Source: Plicaturopsis crispa FD-325 SS-3 (taxonomy: Eukaryota; Basidiomycota; Agaricomycetes; Amylocorticiales; Amylocorticiaceae). From it: a DNA stretch of 64,000 bases. The stretch covers positions 922,169 through 986,168 of the forward strand of contig KN832561.1 in assembly GCA_000827205.1 (NCBI GenBank). The letters are read 5' to 3'. Positions 32,701-44,465 of the stretch are shown one piece after another; the stretch's first letter is position 1; each line of letters begins with the position of its first letter. Both the position numbers and the translations under genes were made by a program. The notes below the pieces were generated by a model. It ran no database searches, was not told the DNA's origin, and worked only from the letters and a program-made list of their open reading frames with translations.

Positions 32701-34533
32701 ATGGGAGTGCGAAGAAGGACGTTCGAAGTACTCCGGGCTTGCATCCCGTCCGTGGGAGAAAGCTGTCAAGCGTAGCAGTGGACAGGCTGCTCAATCGGAC
32801 AAAAAACCGTTCCGATTTCTTGAGTGCAAGGTCGTCCCGGAGCAGCCTCTGCTTCGCATACGACGGACATCGCTTACCCATGGTGCAGTCATGCTTTATA
32901 ATGGGGAGATGTGCGTCGCCACCACTGAAAGATATTGAATACACGACTAATTCTTCTTTCCAGGTCAACTATCCGTCTCACCCTTGAGAATGTCTCTGCC
33001 TTACCCATCGACTTCTTACGATTAGCATTCGACGACTCGACAATTCCTCCGGCTCAGCAGGCGCTAGCGGAAGGGGATTTATCCGTCTTCGACACCTATG
33101 AAACGGAATACGAGCTCATCAACCGACCTGTCTTTTCTTGGCACAATCAGAAGGACGTCACGAACATTGGCCCTGGTCAAAAGGTGGTTGTCAACGTACA
33201 ATGTTTTGGCAAAGTCGGATGGTGACTATATCCTGCTTCATGCTTTGGTCTCAGAGAGCTAAGCTTTATTCCATAGTACCCACGGCGCGATCCACATATC
33301 GTATGCCTCAGTCCATCGAGCTGAGGACACTCTTCAACAGCCTGCCCAAGTATTTCATGCTCGGCAGTTGTCCTATCCTGTCCTTGTCACAGCATACCAC
33401 ATGCTGGAATGCCATGGGATGGATGTCCTACCCCTCACCCCGGACCACATGGAAAGTCACCATGATGGCGACGAGACGGACGAGGCTGTAAACCCGAGGA
33501 GGTCATTACTACAAGTCGACGACCAAGCCGACTGGTGTCTATTTTCCATCGACGTGCGGAATACTTACGGACTACCATTCGAAGTCACGTTCGAGCGCAC
33601 ACAAGAAGGTGCTTAGTATGTTCGACGACTCTTTTATATGTCTCACATGCTTTTTGTAGGCACACCTCACACAAAGACAACGTCGACGGTACCACCGGGG
33701 TCAACTGCTCGGTAGGCTCCGTTTTTACGACTTTTTATTCGCCAGTCGTTCACGTTAGTACCTAAAGGATCGTTCTCCCTGTCAAGAAAATGTTGCTTCC
33801 AGAGGACAAGGCATCCGAACCTATCCCCACGCTTTCTGATCGCCAGTTCGTTCTCACCAAGTCCAAGTTGACCTCGAGCGAAGAGAAGGCCCAACGAGAA
33901 CTCTTTTGGTACCGCGAGGAACTCTTGAAGAGTGTCCGTGGTTCTTGGAGAGAGGTAGGTCGCCTTTGCTGTTTTTCTAGAAATCTTGTTGACGCGGTTA
34001 TCTGTTAGGCCGGAGGTACACGTTCGGGAGATCTTTCCCTACGGCAGCAAAGGATGACATTGCCAATGCTTGAGGCATTACGGACGGAAACAACTCGTGT
34101 CCATATGTCGCTCGTTCGATACGACCAAGGCGTCGCCGGCGAAGCAGTTGCACAGAAGAGCGGGAAATACCTGCCCACTCCGAACGAATTCCTTTACTTG
34201 CGGACGAAAGTCACCAACCTATCACGTCAGTTCCTTCCATACTGTTTGAACGATGCAAAGAACTAAGCACATCGTATGGTAGCATCGCCGTTAACACTCA
34301 CGGTTGACCTGACCATGGAGCCATCGGAGCATGTCATTTATGAGGGGGTCCTTGGCGATATACCAATCGGACAACTAAAGAGCGGCGCGTCTTACGAGGT
34401 CGAAACTGCTATCAGTTTCCTAACCTATGGGAGGTTTGATATCGGCGCTGAGGTACGGATAGCGGGTGTGCCTCGGCACGAGCGCAGCGCAGGAAAGGGC
34501 GAGCTCAAGGCAGTCATCAAAGAAACTACATGA
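29719..34533 (+). CDS. TRS120: TRAPPII subunit Trs120 (TRAPPC9)
   Basis: Subunit of the TRAPPII complex that activates Rab11/Ypt31 at the late Golgi. Starts MDSHAFASLAHLRILLVPVG with a first exon to 29878, then VRFMPKPLQAGYIHISYPSH, and LFRPSHFPLGVIGVAACSET, the conserved Trs120 N-terminus. Next come PTGSMFPLARNCFVFEDG, a Ser-rich insert (LPRSDSLPPVSSYNSQPD..), GRLFKVTGDFFLLAGRTEDA, WYTEAIAMLKSPHDSIWSAS, and PWSEVADKLIQATSLYYKAS. The C-terminal half is beta-rich, Ig-like domain text such as DWCLFSIDVRNTYGLPFEVT and KVTNLSRQFL. Around 14 exons. Stop at 34531-34533. Family assignment rests on the ordered N-terminal motifs and length; middle exon edges are approximate. Confidence 0.9.
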
Positions 34534-34757
34534 CAAGTTCCCCTCGGGTGGTTGTAATCACTCACCTCTCTTTGCCTGTTGAGTCGCTAGTCGTTTGCCT
34601 GGGCCTGAACGCCTGGGTCTGCACGAGATAGCTTTGTTTTCCTCGTGGTTGAGATCACGCACTTGAATCCCCCGCTCCATACGATGTATCCATAAATTAC
34701 ACTGACATGCCTGTAATCCACATTAATGTTCAATCATGTCACTACGGAAGGGACTTT
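34534..34757. other. Convergent spacer TRS120/VPS55
   Basis: 224 bp between two facing stop codons. Nothing coding seen. Confidence 0.5.
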
Positions 34758-35323
34758 TCAGTCAAACTCAGAGTCTTCCTGGGTGAAAGCAGCGGAATAC
34801 GCCAATATCGTTCCATACACCAGCCTGTGCAAGACCCTTTGTTAGCATGCACTGCGTGTGCTGCGCGTGTGCGATTCGACGTACCCTCCTCCAACTATCG
34901 ACATGACACACGCGCCCGTTTTTATCACTTCCGAGTGGGCCAGAACGATTGGAAGGGCGAATCCGGTTACGACAACCACAGCTGTGATGAAGCGGCCCAG
35001 GTCCACTGGTCCTGGACCCTCGTATGACGCGGAGAATTCATCGGACCCGCAATGCGAGAATAACGCGTTCGGGAGGGGTGCAAGTACAAACGTTAGTGCT
35101 ACGTGACACGGCCACCGAGTCAGTCTGTGTACTCAACGCTTTGTTCGAGACACTTACCGACAAGAAGAGGCAACCAGTTGGCCCACAGCGCGCAGGAGAG
35201 GATGATCAACAAGAATCCGACAGCAAGGACAAATGAGAGTAAGATAACAGCTAGAATCTTCGGATTTAGCATCCCAACTGCATATCTGAGCTCGGAGAAC
35301 TGACTTTTCAGTCCTGCCGCCAT
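34758..35323 (-). CDS. VPS55: Endosomal sorting protein Vps55 (LEPROT/OB-RGRP family)
   Basis: Four-helix membrane protein that works with Vps68 in late-endosome to vacuole traffic. The start MAAGLKSQFSELRYAV leads to TM1, LAVILLSFVLAVGFLLIILS followed by CALWANWLPLL, matching LALGFLLVILSCAL of yeast. Exon 2 continues with ALTFVLAPLPNALFSHCG, DLGRFITAVVVTGFALPIVL and CVMSIVGG. A last exon gives LVYGTILAYSAAFTQEDSEF and the stop. The acidic end (EDSEFD) matches the acidic tail of Vps55. Three or four exons; the joint GGG before LVYG is in frame. Family length is about 130-140 residues, as here. Confidence 0.93.
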
Positions 35324-35538
35324 TACAGAATTTTCAGCTGGCGTTGTAGACAGAGTTTTAGAGAGCTTGGCCCGCCAACGCTGCTTTCCGCAGTTGCAAT
35401 GGGCACCATTTGATTACGTAACATAGGTAATGGTACATGCCGCCAGTAAGAACAGAATAACATAGACGCCACCGCCGTAGAGTACACACGAACGAAATAA
35501 CAATAACAACACCTCTACATGACCCAGACAGTAGTAAA
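35324..35538. other. Spacer between kinesin-5 3' end and VPS55 promoter
   Basis: 215 bp. Both neighbours are on the minus strand, so this contains the VPS55 promoter and the kinesin-5 terminator. No specific motif recognised. Confidence 0.4.
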
Positions 35539-38500
35539 TCATCGAGCTCTTCTTCGGGTGCCGACATTTGTCGGTCGATCAGTGAGTGTGCCAAGGGTAG
35601 GTAGGCCAGATTTCGCCCCGCTGGCTGCCCGAGTCATCTTTGGCGGTGGCATTGTCGGTCGCGCAATGCCAGAAGTGGAGGATGTCGAAGAGGCGATGGA
35701 CATGGCAAGAGGAGACTCCACGGGAGGTATACTCTCCGGCTCGTCTATAGGCTCAACCCTGGGTGTCCCTGGAACATCATCCCCTTCAGTCGTATCTGCG
35801 TCCTCTTCCTCTTCTGGGAGGGGAAGATGTTCTGCAACAAAGGTCTCGTTGCCTGCGTTAGAGACACCTTTCTGCCGCCACGCTTTGAGGATCTTTTCAC
35901 GGGGCTTGGTAACCTCCCATTGGTCGACGTATTGCCAAACACGTTTCCGCGGTGTCGTCCCCGTTGGCGAGTCTTCGTGGGTGCCTTCTTCGACAATGGA
36001 CCGCGTCGCATGTTCGACCGAGGAAAGGTGGTTGCTTGCTGCGTTGTGGTACAGATCCGCTGATTTTGACAAGCTGTTCGTCTAGACACAGGTTCAATGA
36101 GTACTCGATGATATGGCACAGAAAGACACTGACTTCCGAAATGATTCGTCCCGCGACCTCTTCAACATTTCTGGAAGTGGAAGCCACGCCACGTTGTAAT
36201 GAGCGGTATTCTGACTGGACATCAGTAGCCATTGCGGTTGTGGCGTCGATACGGGCGCGTTTCGCGCGTGCGTGTCGGTCGAAGGCTGCAAGACGACTAC
36301 GTTAGTACGTGCCCGGCCATAATGAAATGATTGACTTGCCTCCAGTACATGTCACGTTCATTGTCTGAGTCTGCTTCTGCATTTCGTCTGAATAAGTCGA
36401 TAACGACCCGGACACCGACTTCTGGATGTTTGATAGGCTATCGTGGAACGACGTTTTACTTGAAGACAGCGCCTATGATTTGTTTGAGAAAATCCACGGA
36501 TCGCCCATGCATGGCACTACTCACCTTGATAGCTCCGTCTCGTGTCCGTTTGCTTTCGCCGCCCCTCTTGTCCAGGGTCATTGCGACATCACTCCCCCGC
36601 ATGACCATGCCATCTATAGCCTTGCCGTGGGCACTATCGAACGACTGCATGGAGCCAGCAGCTTCCCGATTACCCTCCTGGACGACACCCATAGCTTCCC
36701 GCAAGCTTCGATCACGGGCAGCCGTGAAGTCTCCGATGAGGCCAGAGACTCGCTGCAGAAGTTCATCCTTGGCCCGCTCGCCCTTCGTCTTCTCCGCCTC
36801 GAGGAGTCGCGTCAAGAGTGTATTCTGCTCTTGAAGTCGGGTGATCTCGGCTGAGGCAGCACTGTTAACGAGCGATTTCGCCTCCAGAGCGGACGCGCGC
36901 TCGGCTTCAACGTATGCATGCGCTTCGCGTATGACTGCGTCCACCAGTGATCCAATGCCCTTCAGGGCCTTCTCGACCTGGTACAAATACGTGAACATAG
37001 AGCTTGGGGCGAGAGGTGCGCAGGAGACGTACCGTTGAAAGACCCGTCATACTCGACGCCTCGACTTCCTTGCACATGGCGGCGCAAGTAGCTTTCAGAC
37101 TTTCGGACCACGCCACAAATCCAGACTGGAAGCTCTCGTGCGTCTCCTTCACGATAATTTGGATCGAGGCGAGCGCTTCGGTGGATACGTCCTCCTTAGA
37201 CTGTATAACGCTCAACGCGTCCTGCACGCGTTGCAACTGCTGGTCGATGCGCTCGGAGTGGTTGGCAAGCGCCTGCAGCTCCTTCGTCTGGTACTGCTTA
37301 GCTTCAGCACGAAGTTTAAGCGTGTTCTGCGTCGAGGTCTTAATAAACTCGTCCAGCTTCGTCGATAAGTTGTGTGCTTCGGAGGCAATCGTTTTCCCGT
37401 GCTTCAAGACGGCCTTCGAGTTGGAGCTGAAGACACTGGTCTTGCGTTCTGGCATGGATAGAGTCAGTGAATTTCCGGTACGCATGCAAAGAATACCTAC
37501 CCAGTTTACTGAATAGGTTGCCCAAGTCTCCTACACTCTCCTTCGCGACTTTCTTGAGTCCCCCGGCCACACCATCAATGACGGCTTCGTTGTCCTGGAA
37601 GGCCTGTCTTACGACGACTTCTTCCTCTAGCGCACTCTTGACGACCCGAAGCTGCCCAGTTGTGACCTCTAGCTCGCCCTCAGTATTCCGCAGCCTGTCC
37701 TTGGTCTCCTTAAGCTCGGTGTCCCGCTTCATGAGTAGGCCGATGCTCTGCTCGAACTCCTCGCGCACCGCACGCAGCTGACTCTCTACAATGTCGACCT
37801 GCTTCTTCGCCTCCTCGCACTCTGTCTGGCGCATCTCCTGCTCCGTACTCATCTCTTTCCACGTCTCCTCCGAGAAGAATATCCCGTTCTTCTCGCGCGC
37901 AGCGAGGACGTCCGACTTTAGCCGTTCGATCTCCGTCACGTACTCCTTCAGTAGTGCGTTACGCGTCATGCGCTGGTTCAGCTCGGGCTTGTTGCGGATG
38001 GACTTTGCACGAATGGCATAGTCGAGCGTCGATAGCGTCTCCTCCATATTTGAGCGCGCAGGGGAGATGGTAGCAATGATACACGTTTTCGTCCGACCGC
38101 CGAGCGAGTCTTGGAGGAGTCGAGTAAGTTTCGATTCACTGAAGTAACGTCAGTTTTTGGTTGGACTCCAACTGAATAAAAGGTGCTCACCGATATGGAA
38201 CATGCGAGGAACGGTCTACAAGCGCGTTGATAACGCGGCCGAGGGTAAGTAGACTCTGGTTAATCATGCCGGCCTCCCGAGCTCTCTTGTTTTCCGCACC
38301 ACTCCGCCCGATGTTTTCGCTGCCAGCCAAATCGACAAGATTTAGTTTGCCGATCTTAAGGAGGTCGTCGCCTACGTTCGACGTCTCCTTGATGTGCACC
38401 GTGACACTGAACACGCTGTGTGAGCGCGAGGAGTGGTCGTTGAACTTTGTGGACGCGATCTGCCGCCGGTCCGACCCTTTCGTGAGCAGTGCGAGGGCGT

Positions 38501-39404
38501 CTGTCGCGTCCTTTACGGGCATCTCTTCGAGGCCCTGGATAAATACACCCCGTTTGCTCGCGTCGTCAAATATCTTGAGCGCGCCTGAGTCAGTGGCAGT
38601 TGGTCTGGATGTATGATGATGGCCCATGGGCTGCGTGCTGCTAGTGGGTGCTGCGAGGTCGGAGGCTAGTAGGTCGCGTAACTCCTCGTTGTAAAGTTCG
38701 ACGAAGGATATCTTGACGCTGTAATCGGAGCCGGATGCCTCTAGTTGGTGAAATAGACGGAATAAGACGCGAGGGATCATGCCCGCTTGGGCGGACGGGT
38801 TTCCCATTGGTGTCGGCGTTAGGTCACCTTGCATCGTGTAGCTGTCGGGGTCTTAGTCATTACGCGCGGGACCAAAAAATAGAAATAAGGAGACGCACGT
38901 TTTACCCGTGCCAGTCTGCCCGTACGCAAATAATGTGCAGTTGTACCCCTGCATGACCTCTTCAAGCATGGGGCTTACCACGTCGTGGTAAATCATAGCC
39001 TGGTCGGCCTCGGGGCCAAAGACCAAGTCAAATGGATATGTGCGTGTTGGGGGAAGGCTGACGACGCCAAGACTCGACACCGGAATGGATGTCTCGATAG
39101 TCACATCGCCGCTACGCGCGCCGCTCGAGCTGACGATGATCGGCGAACTCTCCTGTATCTCGCGCTCCGAACGTCTTCGACAGCGAATAACGACCTGTAT
39201 ATTTGTTTCTGCATCCTCAGAATCCTTCGTCGGTCTCGTTTGTCTGGTGCTGGGGCCTGCGGCGTCTGGGTCTTCGACTGGGGTTGACCGTACCGACGAG
39301 CTTGGCTTTGCCATTGCAGATCGCGGTCGTGTACTTGCAGGCGGTGCCATTGCGGTGTTGTTGTTTCTGCCTGCGCGAGACGGCGCTGCCCGTCGACTGG
39401 CCAT
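35539..39404 (-). CDS. Kinesin-5 (BimC/Eg5/Cut7-type mitotic motor)
   Basis: Tetrameric plus-end motor that pushes spindle poles apart. Starts [16 protein letters not shown] with a basic, Ser-rich lead, then [16 protein letters not shown], the Walker A site [22 protein letters not shown], switch [12 protein letters not shown], switch [17 protein letters not shown], and [16 protein letters not shown] long coiled-coil stalk follows. Near the C-terminus, [20 protein letters not shown] is the BimC box with a Cdk1-type TP site. The order and the BimC box leave little doubt on subfamily. About 1150 residues over some ten exons; '[15 protein letters not shown]' and 'TGKT|YTMQGDL' cross introns. A longer upstream frame exists to 39500, but the ATG at 39404 fits the leader better. 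ELF1 sits divergently 228 bp upstream. Confidence 0.95.
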
Positions 39405-39632
39405 GGCAGAGAAAACGAGATGAAGGATGAAAGTGAAAGGCAACAATTGTCGAAATGAACTGAACAGAACATGGACGCGTTTGGTCACGGGCCCGTACAT
39501 ACCCGTGAGAAATTCGGATGTCGGTACTCGGATCTCTCTCAGCCACTTTCAAGCACAATTTCCACCTGCTTGAACTTGAACTCGAACCACCACCCTCAGA
39601 CGCTTCCATCTAGCTGGCGCTCGGGCCTGACC
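39405..39632. promoter_or_regulatory. Bidirectional promoter kinesin-5/ELF1
   Basis: 228 bp between divergent start codons, shared by a mitotic motor and a transcription elongation factor. No TATA box seen. Confidence 0.45.
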
Positions 39633-40061
39633 ATGGGCAAACGGAAAAAGTCATCGCGAAAACCTACTCAGAGTAGGCAAAAAGAGCCCTTGGGTGCGCC
39701 CATTGCGATTTGTTCGCCGTTCTCTCCTTAACATATGGCACAGACACCACTTTTACCTGTCTCTTCTGTCATCACGATAAGTCTGTGACGGTCAGACTGG
39801 ACAGGAAAGAGGGAATTGCAAATCTCGTCTGCAGGGTCTGTGATCAACGATACCAAAGCAAAGTCAATCGTAAGCCGCGCATCCAATCGCATATTTGTGT
39901 TCCGTTGACCCTGCGGTTTAGATTTGACGGAGCCCATCGACATTTACTCGGAGTGGATTGATGCTGCAGATGCTGCACAGAGGGAAGAACATGAGACTCC
40001 TCGTCGCCCAGCTGCTTCGTCTAGCCGACCTATCCCTGCACCCGCATCCGATGACGACTAA
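39633..40061 (+). CDS. ELF1: Transcription elongation factor Elf1 (ELOF1)
   Basis: Small zinc-ribbon protein that binds RNA polymerase II during elongation through chromatin. Three exons (39633-39693, 39744-39869, 39922-40061) give 108 residues in frame. It begins MGKRKKSSRKPTQSRQKEPL, a basic N-terminus typical of Elf1, then DTTFTCLFCHHDKSVTV (first CxxC), NLVCRVCDQRYQSKVN (second CxxC), and LTEPIDIYSEWIDAADA, the conserved LTEPIDVYSEWID end. A fungal extension (REEHETPRRPAASSSRPIPA and an acidic end) follows. Matches family length and all four zinc cysteines. Confidence 0.96.
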
Positions 40062-40602
40062 TTCGGCGACATATTCCTCCTAGACTCTACTGTATTCCGG
40101 ACTCTACATACTGTGCAAGTGTATAATTCACAACATATTTTCATTTTCTTCTTCCTTGTTCGCCAATAAGCCATTCGTCGATCGTCTGGTATGTCCAATG
40201 TCCTGCGCACATATGTCGTACATCTCGCGGCTCGCCTGCTCTACTTGCTACATTTAACAATGCTACCTAACCTGTAAGTACATGTTCGAAGGATTTATTC
40301 GGCACATTATCCTCGAGTCAAGGAGCTTGCCGCCGTATTTCGGCGGTAGACAGAGATCTAAACTCGTGTTGTCGGCAACAGGGGTAAATAAATAAAGAGG
40401 TTTCACGCGGCGCTACCCTTTCACTCTCAGAGTCCTCTGACCAGCCTCTGACCTCGCGACGACTGCAACGAACTCGCGACAGTGCCCATCCTTAGCGGGC
40501 TCACCCTGCGTTCTTTACTTATCTTACAACAACACGTTCTCTGCGCGCACTAGCTAGAAGACTACAAGAGGATTTGAAGACGAATAGACAGGCGTCGCCA
40601 TC
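40062..40602. promoter_or_regulatory. Spacer with promoter of conventional kinesin
   Basis: 541 bp. AT-rich AAATAAATAAAG occurs at about 40385-40397 and a CT-rich stretch near 40410-40450, both plausible core-promoter parts. An extended leader is likely. No gene seen. Confidence 0.5.
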
Positions 40603-43600
40603 ATGGCCTCCAATAACATCAAGGTCATCTGTCGGTGCGTGTACTACGCTCTGTGACATCGAGACACATCGAGATTCAATAATGGGTCTATCGTTTGCAT
40701 AGTTTTCGTCCTCCAAACGCGATCGAGAAGAGAGAGGGCGGCGATATCGTCGTGTCATTCGATGACAGCCTTGCGACCGTCAAACTGCGCTCGGCAGGGC
40801 TAAGCTCGGGCCCAGAGAAAGATGGATTCACGTTTGATAGGGTGTTTCCGATGCAGTCGCAGCAGAACGAGGTGTTCGACTACGGTGTCAAGGAGTGAGT
40901 TCCAAACCCCAATTCCTCGGTCGTGGCGCACGGGCTGAAGCTGTTTCGCGTCCCATATAGCATTGTGAAAGGTGAGAGACAAATCTGTGTTTGTGCGGGG
41001 CTGTTGTTGCCACACTTCACGAAGCGATCTGCAATGCATGAACTATCCAGCATTCATATCAATTATCTATCCTTGTTGCAACATTCATGCTAACCATTGC
41101 GTAGATGTCCTCGACGGTTACAATGGTACTGTATTCGCATATGGCCAGACTGGTTCCGGAAAGACCTTTACTATGATGGTCAGGATTTTCCATTGCTGTC
41201 GACTGTACTTGCTGCTCACAAAGGTCGTAGGGTGCGGATATCGACAATGACGACCTGAAGGGTATCATCCCTCGTATAACGGAACAAATATTTCAATCTA
41301 TCATCGAGTCCGATGCCCACCTCGAATATGTCGTGAAGGTATCATACATGGAAATCTACCTGGAGCGAATTCGAGATCTCCTCGCCCGTAAGTTTTCTAA
41401 AACACATTGGTATCATTTGACTCACGGATCGGGCCCCATAGCGCAAAACGATAACTTGCAGGTTCACGAGGAGAAATCGAAGGGAGTCTACGTGAAAAAC
41501 CTGTCTGATTACTATGTCAGCAGTGCACGCGAAGTGTACGAGATAATGCGACAAGGTGGTGCATCGCGAGTCGTAACGTCAACTAGTGCGTTCCCTACTC
41601 CCATCTCCTCCGGTTCTGCCCATTCATCCGTATTATACCCAACTAGACATGAACGCCGAGTCGTCGCGTTCCCATTCCATTTTCTTAATTACGATCCAAC
41701 AACGTAACACCGAGACGGGCGCTCAGAAGACAGGCAATCTATATCTTGTCGATCTTGCCGGCTCGGAGAAGGTTGGTAAGACCGGCGCGTCGGGGCAAAC
41801 ACTCGAGGAGGCCAAGAAAATCAACAAATCCCTGTCTGCACTTGGAATGGTCATCAATGCCCTGACGGACACCAAGGTATGTCCTGATATATATCATTCA
41901 TGCTGTGCAACGGTCTCTAATTGTATGCGTGGCATCGGCAGGCCAAACACATTCCCTACCGTGACTCCAAACTCACCCGTATATTGCAAGAGTCTCTCGG
42001 CGGTAACTCGCGCACGACACTCATTATCAATTGCTCTCCCTCCTCATACAATGAGTCCGAAACTCTCTCCACCCTTCGCTTTGGTATACGTGCCAAGTCC
42101 ATCAAGAACACCGCCCGCGTCAACGCCGAGCTGTCGCCGCTCGAGCTCAAGGGTCTCCTCCAGAAAGTGCAGGCGAAGAACTCTTCCTACGAGAAATACA
42201 TCGCCGCTCTCGAGGCCGAGCTTGCGATATGGCGGAATGGTGGCCAAGTCGAGCAGTCGGAGTGGGCTACGTCCGCGAAAGCACAGGCGGCACCTGCTGC
42301 CGCCGCGCCTTCCAAGAAGCCGCCTCCGTCGCCGACGCCATCGACGCCCGCGCGTAGCATGACGCCTGTCAACCCGCTCATCGAGGGCCTGCGTGGTGAC
42401 CCTGATAGCCGGCCGCAGACGCCTACCGTTGTGGGTCTCGACAAGGACGAGCGCGAAGACTTCTTGAAACGGGAGAACGAGCTCAGCGATGCGTTGGCCG
42501 AGAAGGAAACCAACCTCGTTGCTGCCGAGAAACTCGTCAAGGAGCTCAAGGAGGAGCTTGCGTTCCTCAAGGAGCAGGAGACCTCCCTCTCTGCGGTGCG
42601 TTTTGCCTCTTTTTCCGTATATTCATGTCTAACCTTGTTTGGTACAATAGGAGAACAACTCGATGTCCAGTCAGCTCAACGAACTGCGCTTGCAAGTCGA
42701 ACGACTGGACTATGACAACAAAGAGGGTGCTATCACAATCGACATCCTCAAGGAGCAAGGCCAGGACGCGAAGAACGAACTGGAGGAGCTCAAGAAAGTC
42801 ATCGCCGAGCTCAAGTCCGCGCAAAAGGACGCTTCGGCCGAGGACAAGGAGAAGAAGAAGCAGGAGAAGATGGCTATGATGATGGCCAAATTCGACACGC
42901 AGGGTGCATTCTCCGAGAAGGACGAGCAGCTCCGTCAAATCCTCGCCAAACTCGATGCTATCGACGGCGACTCGTCTGCTGGGCCACTCACACCAGAAGA
43001 CCTGACCGCGATCAGGCGGCAGCTGTCTGAGGGTCAGTCGCTGGTGCGCGACACCGTCGACCGCCTGAGGCAAAGTCAGGAGGAGAATGAGATGATCACT
43101 CGTCGGAGGGACGAGCTTGAGAGCAGGATGGCTGCACTCGAGACGGAGTACGAGGAGCTCTTGGAGAAGACTATCCACGACGAGGAGACAAGCAACGTCG
43201 ACGTTGCCGAGTCAATGGCTGACTTGAAGGTAAGGGCGACGTTCAGTGTTATTCTAACCGACGCGTTGACACCGTACTGCAGAACAAGCTCGAGGCTCAG
43301 TACGCCGCGAAGCGTGACGCCCACATCGGTGAGGTTTCGGATCTCAAGCAGCAACTTGAAATGCGCGCGAACGAGGTTCGGAATCTCAACGCGTCGATTG
43401 ACAGCCTCAAGAGCGTCAACGAGGAGCTCAAGGTATGGTTGCTTAAGTACTGTCGTGACATTCACCCGCCTCATCCTATATTTTAGCGCGCGTTTGCTGT
43501 TACCTCCGCAGGCATTGAGGGTGGCAAGAACCTCGCCGAGAGTGCCCAGGATCTTGAGCGCACGCGGAAGGCTATCAATGTCCAGCTCGCAGAATTCGAC

Positions 43601-44465
43601 GGTGTCAAGAAGTCGCTCATGCGCGACCTCCAGAACCGCTGCGAGAAGGTACGCTCTGCAGTTCCAGCAAGGCATTGAAGGAGATACTCATATGCCATTT
43701 AGGTTGTGGAGCTTGAGATCCAACTCGACGAGATCAAGGAGCAGTACAACAATGTCATCCGCAACAGCAACAGCAAAGCTCAACAGAAGAAGATGGCGTT
43801 CTTGGAGCGCAACCTCGAGCAGCTCACGCTCGTTCAGAAACAGGTACGATTACTGTTCCGATGTGGAGACATTCAACTGACTGTCGTAAAGCTCGTCGAC
43901 CAGAACTCAACCCTCAAGAAGGAGGCAGGCATCGCCGAGCGCAAGCTCCTTGCCCGCAATGAGCGGATACAGAACCTGGAGGCTCTGCTCCAAGATGCTG
44001 ACCGTCGTCTGTCGATTCAGAACCAGAAGTTCGAGGCACAATTGCAAGCTGTCAAGGAGAGACTTGATCAAGCAAGGGGTACGCACGATTTCTGCGGATA
44101 TGAGAATCTTTTTTAACGGTTCGTTTGCTCGATTGACAGCGCAAAAAGCCGCAACATCATCGCCGCTCAACTTTGGCCGTATTGCTAAGCCCTTGAGAGG
44201 TGGCGGAGGTGCTCCTGCAGCCGCAACTAGTCCGATCTCGGGCGGTTCTGCGAATCCTCTTGCTAGACTTCAGAATGAGGATGGAGCGTACGTGAACCCT
44301 CCATCTTACACCCGTCCCATCACTGACAGCCGAGCCATTTTGCATTTGTTTCATCTAGTTCGGGAGGTAAGCTTTCCATCTCTCGTTTGTTGATTCTAGT
44401 AGTACTGATATTTCAACTTTTCAGCCAAGCGCGCGTCCTGGTTCTTCAACTCCTCGCGAAGTTAG
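40603..44465 (+). CDS. Conventional kinesin heavy chain (kinesin-1)
   Basis: Dimeric plus-end motor for vesicle and organelle transport along microtubules. Exon 1 [11 protein letters not shown] (40603-40634) joins [17 protein letters not shown]. The motor shows [16 protein letters not shown] (P-loop), [24 protein letters not shown] (switch I), [16 protein letters not shown] (switch II) and [21 protein letters not shown] neck and long coiled coil follow, with a Pro/Ala hinge (about 42290-42360). The tail keeps [13 protein letters not shown], the IAK motif used in autoinhibition. The C-terminus is spread over tiny exons: an 8-nt exon at 44359-44366 and a last exon at 44425-44465 ending [12 protein letters not shown], as in fungal kinesin-1. 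Around a dozen exons. The IAK motif and tail exclude kinesin-3. Confidence 0.95.

Noticed and set aside
42187-43178. Long antisense frames over kinesin-1
   Set aside because: They mirror the regular heptad coding of the coiled coil (Leu/Ser-rich reverse) and show no splice-supported extension.
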